64,000 nucleotides of DNA. Origin: Sacculina carcini (Eukaryota > Arthropoda > Thecostraca > Sacculinidae). A model generated the notes under the pieces. The model saw only the letters and a program-made list of their open reading frames with translations. It made no database searches and was not told the origin of the DNA. Within the stretch, counting starts at the first letter, position 1. Every line of letters begins with the position of its first letter. Positions 21,400 through 33,063 of the stretch are shown here, in pieces. Both the position numbers and the translations under genes were made by a program. The stretch covers positions 4,569,664 to 4,633,663 of the forward strand of contig OU696576.1 of the NCBI GenBank assembly GCA_916048095.2, in the 5' to 3' direction.

Positions 21400-22858
21400 G
21401 CACACACATCAACATTCTCCAGCTTAACATCGACGACACCAACACAAAAAAACATGAACTAACACACTTCCTCACACGACACTCCATTCACATAGCACTC
21501 ATACGGGAAACAAAATTACAACAGCACCACAGAACACCCACCTTTCACAATTACACCACCATCCGCCAAGTCCGCACTAGCGGCCGAGGCGGTGGCCTCA
21601 TCACACTTATACATAGAACAATCAACTACACAAACATCAACACAGACACAAGCATTACTACCATCAAACGAAACCACAACAGAAACACAATCTATTCAAA
21701 TACGCAACGGTACACATTCACACATTTCAATAATCGACGTCTACATTCCACCACAAACATCACCAACAGTACCTCGCAACTACACACCAGATATACGCAA
21801 CACCACAAACATACCTAACATAATACTGGGCAGAGACTTCAATGCCAAAGATCCTGCCTGGTACAGCCACAATCCACTCACCAACAGAGGCAGAGACATA
21901 CTTTAACACACAAACAGAACACCTCTACATACTCAACAACACTCACCAACACACTCACACAACACATCAGGCACACTATCATCCGACATCACCCGACATC
22001 ACATTTTGCACACCGAATCTCACCCACACAACCACTGGGAAGGTGGACAAAGAGCTTGGCTCAGACCACCTCCCAATTATCATCACCACCAAAATCAAAA
22101 CAGCACCAAACACACCCAGACGCACTTACACAAATTACACAAAAACCAATTGGTCACAATTCACACACGACACGGAACTAGCAGTTACACAACTCAACAC
22201 AACAGACATCACAGACATAAACAAAACAGTCCATACATTTAACAATATCATACATAAGGAAGACAAACAACACATCCCAAAAGGCCACAAAAAACACCAC
22301 AAACCAAACTTTACACAAGAAATACAAACACTCATCAAACAACGTGACACACTCAAACACTCTCCGACACCACACTCATACAATACATCACAACAAATAC
22401 ACACACTCAACACAACAATCAACAGCAAAATACACGAACAACAATCACACAACTGGCACAACTACATAAAACACTATATCACAGATCAAACACCTCAAAA
22501 TTATACAACACATTCAAAAGCATCACACTCTCAAACAGCAATGTAACACGCACACATGCAGCCATCACGACCGACACAACATCAGTACCATCAAATAAAC
22601 AACAAGCAAACACACTCATTAATCATTACTCACACATCAGCCACATCACTCCTTCACAAGAAGACAGAAAAATCATCCAACGAAAACACACATTCAGCAC
22701 AGATCCACTATACACACCATTCACACATACGCAGACACGACACATCATATACAATATCAAACAATAATCAGCCTGTGGTCCAGATGGAATAAGTAACATC
22801 CATCTGAAACATCTTGTACCACAAGGCATACAGACACTCACCAACATATCCAACTATA
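21400..22858 (+). pseudogene. LINE second open frame of the older copy: endonuclease part
   Basis: Reads as an apurinic-type endonuclease of a non-LTR retrotransposon: INILQLNIDDTNTKKHEL at the start, IALIRETKLQ with the catalytic Glu, the GRGGGLITLIHR block, GRDFNAKDPAW with the Asn/Asp metal site, and KELGSDHLPI with the catalytic Asp-His pair near the end. The frame changes at about 21640 and again near 21900. The sequence then covers the linker and the first reverse-transcriptase block before the break at 22861. The protein would nick target DNA and prime reverse transcription there. It is inactive here because of the frameshifts and the split. Confidence 0.85.
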
Positions 22859-22861
22859 GCT

Positions 22862-25800
22862 ACACACTCCACAACATCACACACACAGCACATCACTCCA
22901 CAACATCACACAATACACGAGGTCATTCATCTGCTCATCATGCGCACCAATCTCATCAACACCTGCACGTACACCGACACTGGCACATTCACCAACAACA
23001 TCAGTCACCTCTGTTTCATCACCATCAACATTATCGCGGTCATCAGCACCACCGACATCACCATCATTCCCATCTTCACATACTACTCGTCCATCCTCAC
23101 ACTCACCAACAACTTCGTCCTCCTCACAAGCATCACTATCACCATCAGCACCATCCTCACTATCAGCACCATCATTTCTGCCATCATCATCACACTCACC
23201 ACCACCACCACCTCCATCAACTTCTTAACACATCAACAACACTCTCACACGCACAAACACCAACTTACACCGCACACACAACATCAACATTCTACAGCTC
23301 AACATAGACGGCATCAACACAAAAAACACGAACTAACACATTTCCTCACACGACACTCCATTCACATAGCACTCATACAAGAAACAAAGTTACAACAGCA
23401 CCACAGAACACCCACCTTTCACAATTACACCACCATCCGCCAAGACCGCACTAGCGGTCGAGGCGGTGGCCTCATCACACTCATACACAGAACAATCAAC
23501 TACACAAACACCAGCACACAGACACAAGCACTACTACCACCAAACGACACCACAACAGAACAACAATCGATACAAATACGCACTGGCACACACTCACACA
23601 TTTCAATCATCAACGTATACATTCCACCACAAACTTCACCAACAGTACCTCGCAACTACACACCAGATATACGCAACCTCACAAACACACCTAACATAAA
23701 ACTGGGTGGCGACTTCAACGCCAAAGATCCTGCCTGGTACAGACACAATCCATTCACCAACAGAGGCACAGACATACTTCAACAAACAGAACACCTCTAC
23801 ATACTCAACAACACTCACCAACACACTCACACCACACATCAGGCACACTATCATTCGACATCACCTGACATCACATTTTGCACACCGAATCTCACCCACA
23901 CAACCACTTGGAAGGTGGTCAAAGAGCTTGGCTCAGACCACCTTCCAATCGTCATCACCACCAAAATCAGAACTGCACCAAACACACCCAGACGCACTTA
24001 CACAAATTACACAAAAGCCAATTGGTCACAATTCACACACGACACGGAACTAGCATTTACGCAACTCAACACAACAGACATCACAGACATAAACAAAACA
24101 GTCCCAACATTTAACAGCATCATACACAAGGCAGACAAACAACACATCCCAAAAGGACACAGAAAACACCACAACCCAAACTTTACACAAGAAATACACA
24201 CACTCATCAAACAACGCGACACACCTGAAACACTCTCCGACACCACACTCACACAATACATCCGAACAAATACACGCACTCAACACCACAATCAACAGCA
24301 AGATACATGAACAAAAATCACTGAACTGGCACAACTACATAAAAACACTAGATCACAGATCAAACACCACAAAACTATACAACACACTGAAAAGCATCAC
24401 ACTCTCAAACAGCAATATAACACGCACACACGCAGCCATCACGACCGACACATCATCTGTACCATCAAATAAACAACAGGCAAACACACTCATTAACCAC
24501 TACTCACACATCAGCCACATCACTCCTACACAAAAAGACAGGACAATCATCAGACGTAAACACACATTCAGCACAGATCCACTATACACACCATTCACAC
24601 ATGCGCAGACACGACACATCATACACAACATCAAACAATCATCAGCCTGTGGTCCAGATGGAATAAGTAACATCCATCTGAAACATCTTGGACCACAAGG
24701 CATACAGACACTCACTAACATATCCAACTACAGCTACTCACACAACACAATACCTCACATCTGGAAAACGGGCATCATCATCACACTACACAAACAAGGC
24801 ACGGACCCCACGCTTCCTTCTTCACATCGTCCAATCACACTGCTCTGCACACCATCAAAAATCACAGAACGCCTCATACTCAAACTCATCACACCACAAA
24901 TCCCACTATCACAATCACAACACGGCTTCAGATCACTGCACTCTACAACCACACTGCTCACAAAACTCACACAGACCATGATGGGTAACATAAACACAAC
25001 AAAACCCCCACACAGAACACTACTCATAACACTCGACATCATCAAAGCCTTCGACAGAGTTCCACGACACAATCTCACAAACAAAATACTAGACACCACA
25101 CTTCACAATAACACTAAGAGATGGTTGGCCAGCTACCTCGCTGGCAGATGCGCCCATGTGAGTTACAATGGACAATCATCTCACACACGCAACATAACAA
25201 ACGGAGTCCCTCAGGGCTCCGTTTTAGCACCAACACTTTTCAACTTATACCTACACGACATGCCAGAACCCAACACTCCATCCATACAGATATCATCATA
25301 TGCAGACGACATCACAATCACAAGCACACACAGACACGCCGACACAGCAGTGCACACACTACAACCTTACATCACCACACTACAACAATGGTTCAGCACA
25401 AACCAACTGAACATTGCACCTGCCAAATCCACAGCCACACTCATCACCAACTGGACATCCGAACACAACTACACACCACAAATCACCATCAACAACACGA
25501 TCATCCCACACACGCACACACCAAAAATACTAAGTGTCACATACGGCACACAACTCTCATTCAAACAACACATCACCAACATTAAAACTAAAGTCACTCC
25601 ACGCCTCAACACACTGAAAGCACTCTCACACACAACTTTCGGACACAACAAAGACACCACAACCACCATATACAAACAGTACATCCGACCCGTGATAGAA
25701 TATGCTAGCCCCGCATGGGCTAGCAATCTCGCAACACGCCACACAAACACACTTCAAACACTTCAAAACACGGCACTCAGAACAATCACAGGATGCACAG

Positions 25801-26435
25801 CTACCACACCAGCAGACCACCTTCATCACGAAACCAAAATACTCAAACTGACACACCACCTAGACATGAGAGGCACACAAACACTCGCAGCAGCAGTCAC
25901 CAACACAGCACATCGACTACATCACCTCACAACACAAGACAACACAGACAGAAACATAAAAACAACACCAAGCACACTTTACCACAGACAAATTTTCACA
26001 TCACTTCCACCAGCTCCCCCACGCACACCAATCAAGAAACACATACACACAGAGATCGCACGGAAAACCATACACTCACTACAACACAATACACTCCTAC
26101 AAAGACACCCAACGGACATACACAAATCAGAAAACACACTCACAAGGGAATACAAGGTGCATCTGGCCAGGTTGAGATGCGGTCATCATCCTGCCCTTCT
26201 GTCATATCAGAAAAGGTTGAATGACTCAATCGATAGCACCTGTCCAGATTGCAATTCAGCACCACACACCATCACACACATCTTGGAACACTGCACAGCA
26301 CACACACAACTCAGACGCCAACACAAAATAAATTCAGTCAGAGACCTGTGGAACAACCCGGTCGGTGCCGTGTCTTTCCTCAGGAGCTCGAAGTTGCTCG
26401 GCCAGACAACTCGAGGAACAACAACAACAACAACT
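22862..26435 (+). mobile_element. Younger LINE copy inserted into the older one (nearly full ORF2)
   Basis: Flanked by the target CAACTATAGCTAC (22849-22861), whose right copy CTATAGCTAC stands directly after the (AAC)n tail at about 26434-26443. Contains the complete endonuclease-to-C-terminus coding span with few lesions and ends with stem-loop 26379-26417 and an (AAC)n tail. The 5' leader and most sequence before the endonuclease are missing, so it is 5'-truncated. Jockey/I superfamily by architecture (endonuclease, reverse transcriptase, C-terminal Cys/His motif); I do not assign a clade. Confidence 0.85.
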
Positions 26436-26456
26436 ATAGCTACTCACACAACATAA
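23280..26456 (+). pseudogene. LINE ORF2: endonuclease, reverse transcriptase, Cys/His end (frameshifted)
   Basis: The endonuclease (about 23290-24000) shows IALIQETKLQ, GGDFNAKDPAW and KELGSDHLPI. The frame shifts near 23320 and near 24300. The reverse transcriptase (about 24640-25640) shows SACGPDGISN, SHRPITLLCTPSK, SQHGFRSLHST, LDIIKAFDRVPR, NGVPQGSVLAPTLFN and the YADD box in ISSYADDITIT. The C-terminus carries CPDCNSAPHTITH followed by HC, a Cys/His motif common in this superfamily. The last coding block overlaps the 3' stem-loop. The usual stop (TGA within ACCTGAGG) is changed to CGA here, so the frame runs through the AAC tail as poly-Thr and ends at 26456. The product would cut DNA and copy its RNA at the nick. 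Confidence 0.88.
26379..26417 (+). promoter_or_regulatory. LINE 3' stem-loop (probable reverse-transcriptase recognition structure)
   Basis: Pattern CCTCA...GGTTG-loop-CAACC-TGAGG, also at 17422-17459, 17485-17522, 18932-18970 and 32374-32412. Here the inner stem reads AGTTG/CAACT in place of GGTTG/CAACC, a paired change that keeps the helix. It is always followed by AAC repeats. Confidence 0.75.
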
Positions 26457-26719
26457 TACCTCACATCTGGAAAACGGGCATCATCATCACCCTTCACAAA
26501 CAAGGCACAGATCCCACGCTACCTTCTTCACATCGTACAATCACACTACTCTGCACACCATCAAAAATCACAGAACGCCTCATACTTAAACTCATAACAT
26601 CACAAATACCACTCTCGCAATCACAACACGGCTTCATATCACTGCACTCTACAACCACACTGCTCAAATAACTCACACATACCATAATGGGTAACACAAA
26701 CACACCAAAACCACCACAC
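26436..26719 (+). mobile_element. Older LINE copy continued: reverse-transcriptase part
   Basis: Starts with TATAGCTACTCAC, the right side of the target cut by the younger copy, and encodes IWKTGIIITLHKQGTDP and SQHGFISLHSTTTLL. Interrupted at 26720 by a SINE. Confidence 0.82.
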
Positions 26720-27058
26720 TCTGTGGTGTAGACTCTGTGGTGCAGTTTTTAGCACACCCGCCTCACAAGCGGGAGGTCAGTGGTTCGAAACCCGGCGGAG
26801 AAGAATGTCATTGGGCGAATTCTACAATCCCACAGCCCCTGCTAACCCAGCAGTAAATGGTACCAGATATCAGTCATGAGTTGTACCATGCATTCTGGGG
26901 AGGTGGCCCTCTCTAATACGTCTTACGTCCTTGTGGCGCCATAGCGTGGAGAGGGTCGGTTCTGCGGTGGCAGCGAGCTGCACGGGGCACGCCTGTGTGT
27001 TCATAAGCTTCGGCTTCTTCCCGTGTAGCAGCTGCCACTTAGGCATTTAACCTTTTAA
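26720..27058 (+). mobile_element. tRNA-Val-derived SINE
   Basis: About 339 bp inserted in the LINE. The head (26733-26802) is tRNA-like. It has an A-box-like GGTGCAGTTTTTAGC, an anticodon stem CCCGC / GCGGG around the loop CTCACAA (anticodon CAC, Val), and a perfect B-box GGTTCGAAACC (26782-26792). These are internal RNA polymerase III promoter parts. A body with CCCAGCAGTAAATGG and a pyrimidine-rich end follows. The TSD is short (CAC or ACAC). A duplicated TCTGTGGTG precedes the head. No terminal run of A is present. Confidence 0.82.
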
Positions 27059-27956
27059 CACAGAACACTACTCATACCACTCGACATCAGCAAAGCCTTC
27101 GACAGAGTTCCACGACACAATCTCACAAACAAAATACTAAAAACCACCCTTCACAATAACACAAACAGATGGTTGGCCAACTACAACGCTGGCAGATGCG
27201 CCCATGTGAGTTACAACAGACAATCACCTCACGCACGCAATATAACAAACGGAGTCCCTCAGGGCTTCGTTTTAGCACCAACATTATTTATTCTATACCT
27301 ACATGGCATGTCAGCACCAAACACTCCATCCATACAGATATCATCATATGCAGACGACATCACAATCACAAGCACACACAGACAAGCCGACACAGCAGTG
27401 CAGACACTACAACAATGGTTCTCCACAAACAAACTGAACATTGCACCTGCCAATTTCACAGCCACTTATCCCCAACTGGACATCCGAAAACAACTACACA
27501 CCACAAATCACTATCAATAACACGATCATCCCACACGCACACACCAAAAATACTAGGCGTCACATTCGACACACACCTCTAATTCAAACAACACATCACC
27601 AACATCAACACCAAAGTCACCCCACGCCTCAACACACTGAAAGCACTCTCACACACAACTTTCGGACACAACAAAGACACCACAACCCCCATATACAAAC
27701 AATACAACAGAGCCGCGATAGAATATGCTAGCCCCGCGTGGGCTAGCAATCTCGCAACACGCCACACAAAACACTTCAAAACACCGCACTCAGAACCATC
27801 ACAGGATGCACAGCCACCACACCAGTAGACCACCTCCATAACGAAAACAAAATCATGAAACTGAACCACCACCTAGACATGAGAGGCACACAAACACTCG
27901 CAGCAGCAGTCATCAACACAGCACACCCACTACATCACCTCACAACACAAGAAAAC
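27059..27956 (+). mobile_element. Older LINE copy continued: palm and thumb region
   Basis: Encodes SKAFDRVPRH, NGVPQGFVLAPTLF and the YADD box (SSYADDITIT) with several frameshifts, then the ASPAWASN and LDMRGTQTLAAA blocks. About 25 bp are missing after the YADD box relative to the younger copy. Interrupted at 27957 by element C. Confidence 0.82.
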
Positions 27957-28267
27957 TGTAGTTGTATTGCAGAACAGATGTTGAATGATGAACGAGGAAA
28001 TATATATATATATAACACAGTCACACAATCGCACAATAACCCACCGAGTAAATACACGCAACACTCATTATTCACACCGCAGGAAAAGAGTACAAAACGC
28101 CAAGTACAACGCACTCTTCACACCGCCGTGCACTGTAACTCAACGCTTCCGCGCACCGTTCACCCTTACACCATGTACGCCCGGTCTCGACTCTTCCATG
28201 AGACTCAACGCGTCATCGAACCCCCTTTACACTCCCCGTAATTCCCCAGTTACATCGTCACCAAGAC
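27957..28267 (-). repeat. 3' LTR of element C (start missing)
   Basis: Shares a 240-bp block with 31471-31713 (CCACCGAGTAAATACACGC to CGTCACCAAGAC). On the minus strand it ends CAACTACA, followed by the TSD. Confidence 0.75.
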
Positions 28268-31200
28268 ATTGGACATTGGACATTGGACGCCGGACATTGA
28301 ACCAATACACAGCTTCTTGAATGGTACATTGCTTGCGAGCAGCGATTGTTATCACCGAACGATAACATCTCTCAACTATGCCGTTGCCGCATGGTGCATG
28401 AGCACATAGGTAGTGGATTCTCACCCCCAACTGGTCGCGAATTGCCGAAACTCTGCTTCTGAACGCAGTGTCGTCATCGAGCAAAATTTCACGTGGGGCC
28501 GACCTCTCAAGAAACAGCGATTCAAGTAATGCCACCACAACATCACTTGTCTGCCCACGAACACGTTTCCAAATAGTGAACTTAGACGGTCCACAATCGA
28601 TGATTGAGAGGTAATGACAACCACCGTAGTGCGTGAAATAAATGGCAATCCTGTCCCACACATCTTTGACGCTCAAGTTTCCATTCCTCCACTTCACTGG
28701 GGCGGGATCTACGGAGCTGCACACGTCGCATTTTCGCACTACTGCATATACCTCGCGTCGGGTGACACCTGGGTCGGCTTAGCGAGCAAAAAACAGTGAC
28801 ATCCTGACGCCTGGATGACCAGAATCGTGGTGGATATTACTGATCATTTGATTTCGATCTATTACAGGCGCACAAATCGGCGCGTCACGCAATTTAATTT
28901 CTTTCAACCAGGTCCGTGGCACCCGAGTGAGCGCATCTGCTGTGTTCTCTGCAGATTTAAAGAGGTTCACTTCAATTGACATGTCATATTCATGTGCAAG
29001 ATCGGCAATGAGGCTGATTCTGCGTCGAATGAGCATTTCCCCCGCGGCCTTTGTTTTGACGCGGATTTTCCAGACAGTGCATCTTTCACCCATTTATACA
29101 CCACTGCGGAGTACGTCATCGATTCGATACTTTTCATTTCCCACACAATGGCCAAATTGATGCCCTTGACCACCGCATCTAGTTCTGCCATATTAATATG
29201 CGTGGCGTCATCTCGTCTTAGCCATGCGGCATCTTCAATCACGTCTCCGTTTGATTCAAGACATGCTCCAATTGCCAGCGAGCTTGCGTTACCCAAAGGC
29301 GAGCAGTATACCCACTCATGTCCCAACGTCCATGTGATGGATCCTCTCGGCTGACTTTTCTGTCCAAATCAGCTACGACACTCTGCAGATGATCATCGTT
29401 GATTTCGTCATCCAAGCCACACGACACAGCGTTCGCCTTTCTCTTGACAAATGCAGAGGCCACTCTCAACCAACCACACGACGGATAATGAGCAATGAGT
29501 GCCCCACAATACGAAAACAATGACCTTTTTGTAAGCTTAGCTGGCAATTCCGGTAAATTGTTGTCTCTGGCCCAAGTGGGATGTCCACGCTCCCCCCAAA
29601 CACGCATACCCAATACTCTCGACCCATCTGCGACGACTTCGGGAGCTTTGCTGCTCAACCCATATCGTGCAAAGTGGTATTTGGTGCGTTCCGGTGAGAC
29701 AATATCGGCCTTGAACAAAATGTAATCCACATAGACTGATGCCACACTTTCTATCTCTCGGTCCATCTTTAGTGTTTATCTCTCGGTCGATCTTTTACCA
29801 CTGCCTTCATAACCATTAGCGCCACATTCAAACCAGATCAAAGTCTTGTGAGACAAAAGCACGTTCCGTCGAGCACAGCAGTTTGATACGGCCACAGTGA
29901 ATGGTCAACTCGAATCTGCAAGTAAGCCTTCTCAAGATCCAATATACCCACATTGACGCCCATACGACGCCATTCACGCAGCTTTTGGCCGCACGCGTCA
30001 GCATCCGCTGTGTGGCTTTCAATGCTTTTGTTCACTTCCCTGTAATCGAGTACCGGTCGGACCTTGCTATTATTTGGCTGCTCGACAGCCATCAACGGTA
30101 TGAGACCTTTTGCCGGACCGAACCTGGCTTCATCATACTCCACCAGCCAACCTTTGGCAATCCAATCACGCAATTCCGTTACGTACTGAGGTCGATTAGA
30201 CTTTTTCACGAAGTATTGTGATATCTGATTGTGTAACACTCAAGGCTCTACACCGTTGGCCCACTTCCAGCGAACTGTCCAAAAACCATCCATGCTGGAG
30301 AATGATAGTGAAAAATCCTTTTCACCGACGTGTATGTCGTCGTCAACATGCTTTTTATCATCAGACAGACGCAACGCAGTGTGAGTGTGCACCCGTTTAC
30401 CACGTGTCACATAATCATTCGCACATGGATTGAACGTGATATTACTGTCAGTAGATATACACATGCCCTTCAAAGACGTGATCGCATTCATCCCCAAAAC
30501 GAAATCGAACCCCAATGGCCTTGTCTGTGAAACAACAACTTCATGGCACGGTAGAACATCATCACCAATACTGAGTGTCACTGTTCCCGTTCCCAAGGTC
30601 GAGAATCACTCGCCGCTCATGGTAACGACGCTCACCTTTTTGCGCGCCCATTTTCTGCAGCAGGACACATGCACTATGCTCTAACTGCAGCATGTGTCGA
30701 CCAGCGCACGCCGCTCAACACCGTCGATGGTCACATTCACCATCGGTAGCGCCCTGGCTAGTTTTGTCTCGGAGAGGAGTCCGGCGCTGACGACGCCTCT
30801 CCGCTGTCGTTTCCCGACTTGCCATGACTGTCTCGGCCGTTTTTTTGTTGTACGTGTTTTTATCACAACTGCTGCGGTTGCGGTTGGAGCGACAATGGCG
30901 CTGTATATGACCAATGCCTCCGCAACAGAAACACTTGATTTCCCGCTGTGCTGAATGCTCTGCTACTGGTTCCTTGGCGGCCAGACACACTTCGTTGTGC
31001 TGGTTCTCCTAGAGCAGTATGCGAGCCCTAGCTGTCAGCTGTGGCAAATCCAGCGACTCAAGTCGAGAATTCGCACGTAACGTTCTGCCCACCTCTGCAG
31101 GCAAACCCGAGAGCCATATCAGGCACTCCACCAAACACTGAAGCCAATCTCTTGAGATCGGCCAAGTATACATCGGGCGTCTCGTTGGGGTGTAGAGTGC

Positions 31201-31460
31201 GGGCATGAAACCGCTCGTAGGCTGTGTATGGATCAATTCCAAATGCCGCTTGCCGGGCCAACTTCACTTTCTGCACGCATTTTCTGTCAGACATCGGTAG
31301 CTGCTGGTACACAGCAGAAGCACCGCCGGACAAACGCAGAGCAATGACGGTCTGCACGTCAGTCACGCCTCGAAGTTCACATACGAGTTCGAATCTGTCG
31401 AACCACTGTGATATTCTGCGCGTCCGATCCACTGAGCTCCGGAATTAGACGCACGTCCAT
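28268..31460 (-). pseudogene. Element C gag-pol remains
   Basis: Gag starts at 31460 (MDVRLIPELSG) and shifts frame within 20 codons. A CCHC knuckle reads CFCCGGIGHIQRHC (near 30925). The protease reads ALVDTCCS in place of DTG. The reverse transcriptase keeps VRPVLDYREVN and LDLEKAYLQI, then a deletion, and its active site reads YVDY, not YVDD. RNase H has HINMAELDAV but a damaged second Asp region. The integrase zinc motif is split. Its first catalytic Asp is Tyr (AIYFTHY), while LLDDDTAF and GIVERCYR remain. The C-terminus is deleted into the LTR. The enzymes are clearly dead, and lesions at three active sites show long neutral decay. Confidence 0.88.
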
Positions 31461-31470
31461 GCTGGTCCCT

Positions 31471-31959
31471 TGTTGATCACACAATATCCCACCGAGTAAA
31501 TACACGCAACACTCATTATTCACACCGCGGAAAAGAGTAAAAAACGACAAGTACAACGCACACTTCACACCGCCGTGCACTGTGACTCAACGCTTCCGCG
31601 CACCGTTCACCCTTACACCATGTACGCCCGGTCTCGACTCTTCCATGAGACTCAACGCGTCATCGAACCCCTTTACACTCCCCGTAATTCCCCAGTTACA
31701 TCGTCACCAAGACGGTACATTATACACGCACGCACGCACGCACGCACGCACGCACACATACACACCCACACATACACATAACTGCACATACGGCGTCTGC
31801 CATATGCATAACGGCGTCTGCCAGCGCGACCAGTGCTGCGCGTGTACACAGACACACATACATACAAACTTTGAATCGCATGTAAGCAAAAGTTCAGTTT
31901 AACGTAACATCTTGCACATCACTCGCTCTGGTGCCTCGGATCAACAATATGGAATTACA
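31471..31959 (-). repeat. 5' LTR of element C (end missing)
   Basis: On the minus strand it begins TGTAATTCCATATTG next to the TSD. The end and the expected primer site are lost in a deletion joining it to the gag start. It includes a (CGCA)n run at 31726-31753. Confidence 0.7.
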
Positions 31960-32437
31960 AAAACACAAACAGAAGCACAAAAACAACACCAAGCACACTT
32001 TACCACAGACACATTTTCATAGCACTTCCATCAGCTCCCCCACGCAAATCAATACAGAAACACATACACACAGAGATCGAACGGAAAGCTATACACTCAC
32101 TACAACACAATACACTCCTACAAAGACACCGATCGGACATACACAAATCAGAAGACTCACTCACACGCGAAAACAAGGTGCATCTGCCCAGGTTGAGATG
32201 CGGTCGAAAAGGTTGAATGACTCAATCGATAACACCTGTCCAGATTGCAATTCAGCACCACACACCATCAAACACATCATGCAGCACTGCACAGCACACA
32301 AACATCTCAGACGCCAACACAAAATTACATCCATCAGGGACCTGTGGAACAACGCGGTCGGCGCCGTGTCTTTCCTCAGGATCTCGAGGTTGCTCGGCCA
32401 GACAACCTGAGGAACGTCAACAAAAACAACAACAAAT
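31960..32437 (+). mobile_element. Older LINE copy, 3' end
   Basis: Resumes after element C with the TSD AAAAC. Covers the C-terminal coding region with the CPDCNSAPHTIKH motif, the stop in ACCTGAGG, the stem-loop (32374-32412) and a short degenerate AAC tail. About 30 bp are lost near 32204, where the CGHHPA block should be. Confidence 0.85.
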
Positions 32438-32659
32438 GTACAATATAACAAATACAATACACCCCACATCAACATCAATACCAAAATTACATAAGATCGG
32501 ATATACACATATAAATAGTGTGAATGGGAAAAACCTCATAAATCAACATTATACCGGCAACGTGAAATTGTTTTAATTAAATACACAGTATGGACAGCAC
32601 AGTATTCAACACAGCCCACATGCAATGAACAGAGAAGCACAAAAAATATATAATAAAAC
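32438..32659. other. Unassigned AT-rich stretch
   Basis: No reading frame, repeat or promoter recognised between the LINE tail and the antisense LINE remnant. Confidence 0.4.
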
Positions 32660-33063
32660 ATTCAGAAAAACGCATATTCAGTAAGAGAATGAGAATCAGG
32701 CTCAAAAGAAAAGGAAAAAAAGTACTCACGAAGAGAATAAGCAAATCTAGAGTATGAAGACAGCAATGTAATACGAGGTGGAAGAGAGTTGTAGAGACAC
32801 AAGGGGGCACATAAATAAAAGAAATTGGACGACCAAGCTACTTCCTTGATTGCCCTCGGACAAATCAAAGAACGAGGGACACGAGAATAAGTACCAGCAG
32901 GTGACAGTAATTCCGATAGATAACACGGTTGCATAAGATCATGAAGACGTTTATATATTAAACAACAATTTACCCATTGTAATCCTTGGTCCCGATAAAG
33001 CTCAGACGAGTCTTCCAGTGGAAATTCTGCCAGCTCGGCAAGAACGCCTACAAAAACAATCAA
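32660..33063 (-). pseudogene. C-terminal fragment of another LINE reverse transcriptase
   Basis: A 133-codon frame on the minus strand with the pattern found at the C-terminus of CR1/Jockey-type reverse transcriptases: CLIYKRLHDLMQPCYLSELL, RVPRSLICPRA, then SFFYL-like and YNSLPPRITLL, where the usual text is WNSLP. The polymerase core and any endonuclease are absent. The family differs from the A/C-rich LINE nearby. It is probably a 5'-truncated insertion. Confidence 0.7.

Larger units (their letters stand above)
18993..22861 (+). mobile_element. Older LINE copy, 5' half (interrupted by a hAT element)
   Basis: Runs 18993-19037, then 20574-22861 after the hAT insertion. The first 400 bp are a GC-richer leader with a nested inverted repeat (20805-20874). 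An A/C-rich coding region with the endonuclease and the start of the reverse transcriptase follows. It stops at CAACTATAGCTAC (22849-22861), and the same element resumes at 26436. The two halves are separated by a younger copy of the same family. Its 3' end is at about 32437. Confidence 0.78.
27957..31959 (-). mobile_element. Element C: decayed Gypsy-like LTR retrotransposon
   Basis: Inserted in the older LINE with a perfect 5-bp TSD, AAAAC (27952-27956 and 31960-31964). The LTRs are incomplete in complementary ways: the left one (27957-28267) has lost its start and the right one (31471-31959) its end, so only about 240 bp align. The coding order on the minus strand is gag, protease, reverse transcriptase, RNase H, integrase, with the same residue patterns as elements A and B but many lesions. 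Confidence 0.85.

Noticed and set aside
25702-25722. Hairpin GCTAGCCC / GGGCTAGC in LINE ORF2 as a regulatory site
   Set aside because: It encodes the conserved ASPAWAS stretch, and its recurrence near 27729 is explained by shared coding sequence.
26733-26802. Functional tRNA-Val gene
   Set aside because: The acceptor stem does not pair properly and the sequence continues into a SINE body inserted inside a LINE.
31450-31470. Primer-binding site of element C
   Set aside because: The LTR end and the adjoining bases are deleted; AGGGACCAGC before the gag ATG matches no tRNA end I know.
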